A DNA stretch of 6,849 nucleotides from Cellvibrionaceae bacterium (GTDB taxonomy: Bacteria > Pseudomonadota > Gammaproteobacteria > Pseudomonadales > Cellvibrionaceae), in the NCBI GenBank assembly GCA_027012915.1, contig JALUYN010000611.1, positions 1 through 6,849 of the forward strand, given 5' to 3'. Shown piece after piece: positions 6,401-6,849 of this stretch. The notes under the pieces are model-generated. The model was not told the DNA's origin, searched no databases, and worked only from the letters and a program-made list of their open reading frames with translations. The translations under genes and the position numbers were made by a program. Every line of letters begins with the position of its first letter. The stretch's first letter is position 1.

Positions 6401-6849
6401 CTCTCCCTGTAAACGATCGCGAATGGTGAAACCATCGCCACTGAAATCCAGCCAGAAATTGCGTTGCAGCGTCAGCTGATTTGGAGTGGGATTGGCGTCA
6501 CCGCGATAGCGCTCTTCCAGAGTTATGGTGTCTGTACTGCTCACCCAGTAGGCGGGAAGCTGCGCCCAGGCGCCCGGCACATTCATCTGTGAGGGATCGC
6601 CTGCTATGCCGCCGCGCCATTCGACACCGCGCAGATGACGCTGCGCGTCGAAGCTCCACACTTCCTGTTTCGGCCAGTCTTCATCCAGTGCTTCTGGCGA
6701 GAACTGTTGTGGCGTGACACCAGCTCGGCTAATCAGTTGAATCCGCCAGTCGCCGGCTCTGGCCTGGAGACGAATACGGCCATCGTCTTCGATGCGGGCT
6801 GGCAAGGGTGAATTTAAGGATTGCACGGTCATGCCGGGCAGGAGCAATC
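3449..6849 (-). CDS. Very large polytopic membrane protein with beta-rich periplasmic regions, N-terminus outside window
   Basis: The frame is open to the right edge (1132 codons visible; the TTG at 6847 is not a credible start). I cannot name the family, although the tail looks like a conserved uncharacterised membrane protein. Order, from the codon at 6847: a beta-rich segment 1-245 ending at TRWSLWDL; hydrophobic segments near 252-268, 273-285, 290-306 and 321-337; a charged, probably helical stretch 350-395 rich in Glu, Gln and Lys; membrane segments near 456-473 and 489-503, the latter ending in a signal-peptide-like TPDAHAAA; a long beta-rich region 510-945 with a CxxxC (C536, C540); then four hydrophobic segments near 947-966, 980-1004, 1024-1048 and 1090-1108 and a short polar tail. 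Alternating polar segments suggest that 1-245 and 510-945 lie in the periplasm. Parity of the last segments is unclear. Function unknown; a role in the envelope is inferred only from topology. The next gene downstream is the broken oxidoreductase. Confidence 0.8.
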   Translation of the reverse strand, partial: LLLPGMTVQSLNSPLPARIEDDGRIRLQARAGDWRIQLISRAGVTPQQFSPEALDEDWPKQEVWSFDAQRHLRGVEWRGGIAGDPSQMNVPGAWAQLPAYWVSSTDTITLEERYRGDANPTPNQLTLQRNFWLDFSGDGFTIRDRLQGELHRADRLSMTDGYQLGRLSVNGQPQLITALDNHSAGVEVAAGQVDIEAVSRFDRDDQLPGAVGWQQDISQVKGQLHLPPGWKLLHSRGIDRVDSSWLTRWSLWDLFLCLVIAGAAARVLGLPWGVLGGITLALTYQESSAPVVLWINVILALGLLKAIPDSRFSKLLRYYQVASLLALTIVVLNFSVDQIRKGIYPQLERNTAIVQDYASSRIKAYNEAEEMMLMEQAQEQAMTKRELKSRQKMADGMPATAPVKQLPKHDPGARIQTGPGEPQWQWHKVHLHWSGPVLAEQTVDFYLLPPAVTRLWRLLSVLLVAAWLVGLIKHSLSLGGGINSRWASPAAALILAPLLMTGTPDAHAAATADSSTYPPQHLLEELKARLNEAPKCMPQCASVNDVKVVADPQQLQIDLTLDILSPVQLPLPSGNWWQTRVSINGAPANALSRYARGQLVVALPKGRHWVRLQGLLNGDRASVTFPLKVHNVETSSEVWQISGVQGSTIPSGTLQLDRKVTAEQQTQDSQQTSLLPNPVAPFVRVNRHLVLGLEWTLTTTVERIAPARGAINMDIPLLPGESVLSSGIKVIDGKAQVSMAGNARRVRWSSTLTPSDKVDFKAPQHSRWVEQWQLGHSAIWHVQTSGINPIKSSTASEPRWQPWPGEQLTLLVQRPAAVDGPSQTVERLIVNHRPGAHSSDTELTLQVRASLGGNYPLTLPEGTQLQSVTIDGKPQVLQLENRQIQLPMHPGSVEAVVNWRAPQDGRALLETPALTLPSGSSNIDLRLQLPRDRWPLFVAGPDIGPAMLFWGILIVILIVSITLGWGVKRFGLDIPVRAYQWVLLGLGVSTVSVVGGVMIVIWFAAFSARKRISDTLDWRLFNLTQVSLIVLTLVALGSLVATIPFSLLSTPDMQVVGNHSSNFYYNWYQDHSGEALPQGWVFSLPMWVYRGVMLAWSLWLMLALLNWVKWGWSCFSQDSLWKQNSKIAKPTD

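Overview
The window looks like gammaproteobacterial chromosome. GC content is moderate, the protein-coding style is Gram-negative with a Sec signal peptide and a large inner-membrane/periplasmic protein, and there is an IS4-type insertion sequence. I cannot name the genus. A Rieske non-haem iron oxygenase-like protein and the head of a FAD-dependent oxidoreductase suggest oxidative or catabolic metabolism typical of environmental or marine bacteria.

Layout. (1) Positions 2-859, plus strand: the 3' part of a Rieske oxygenase-like gene that enters from the left. Its mononuclear-iron motif lies before a C-terminal Rieske [2Fe-2S] domain, the reverse of the usual order. (2) Positions 882-1784, minus strand, convergent with the first gene: a secreted six-cysteine protein of unknown function with a recognisable promoter at 1809-1837. 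A hairpin (869-888) sits between the two stop codons. (3) Positions 1878-3178: a complete IS4-family element of about 1.3 kb with 21-bp perfect terminal inverted repeats, an intact transposase on the minus strand, a terminator-like hairpin over the transposase stop, and a 16-bp inverted repeat that would hide the transposase ribosome-binding site in transcripts entering from outside. (4) Positions 3175-3246, minus strand: the first 24 codons of a FAD-dependent oxidoreductase, cut by the element. The rest of that gene is not on the other side of the IS, and there is no long target duplication, so the insertion was accompanied or followed by a deletion. (5) Positions 3247-3448: upstream region of the broken gene with a 19-bp perfect palindrome and a second degenerate copy 40 bp away (probable repressor operators), plus a stem-loop behind the next gene. 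(6) Positions 3449 to the right edge, minus strand: most of a very large polytopic membrane protein with wide beta-rich, probably periplasmic regions. It is unidentified and open at its N-terminus.

How the parts interact. The broken oxidoreductase keeps its Shine-Dalgarno and probable operator/promoter region, so transcription from it would run into the IS in the transposase sense. The inverted repeat at 3065-3136 is placed to silence translation from exactly such transcripts. The most notable observations are this translational guard, the IS-linked deletion, the paired palindromes and the reversed domain order of the Rieske protein. No clearly new multi-gene system is visible.
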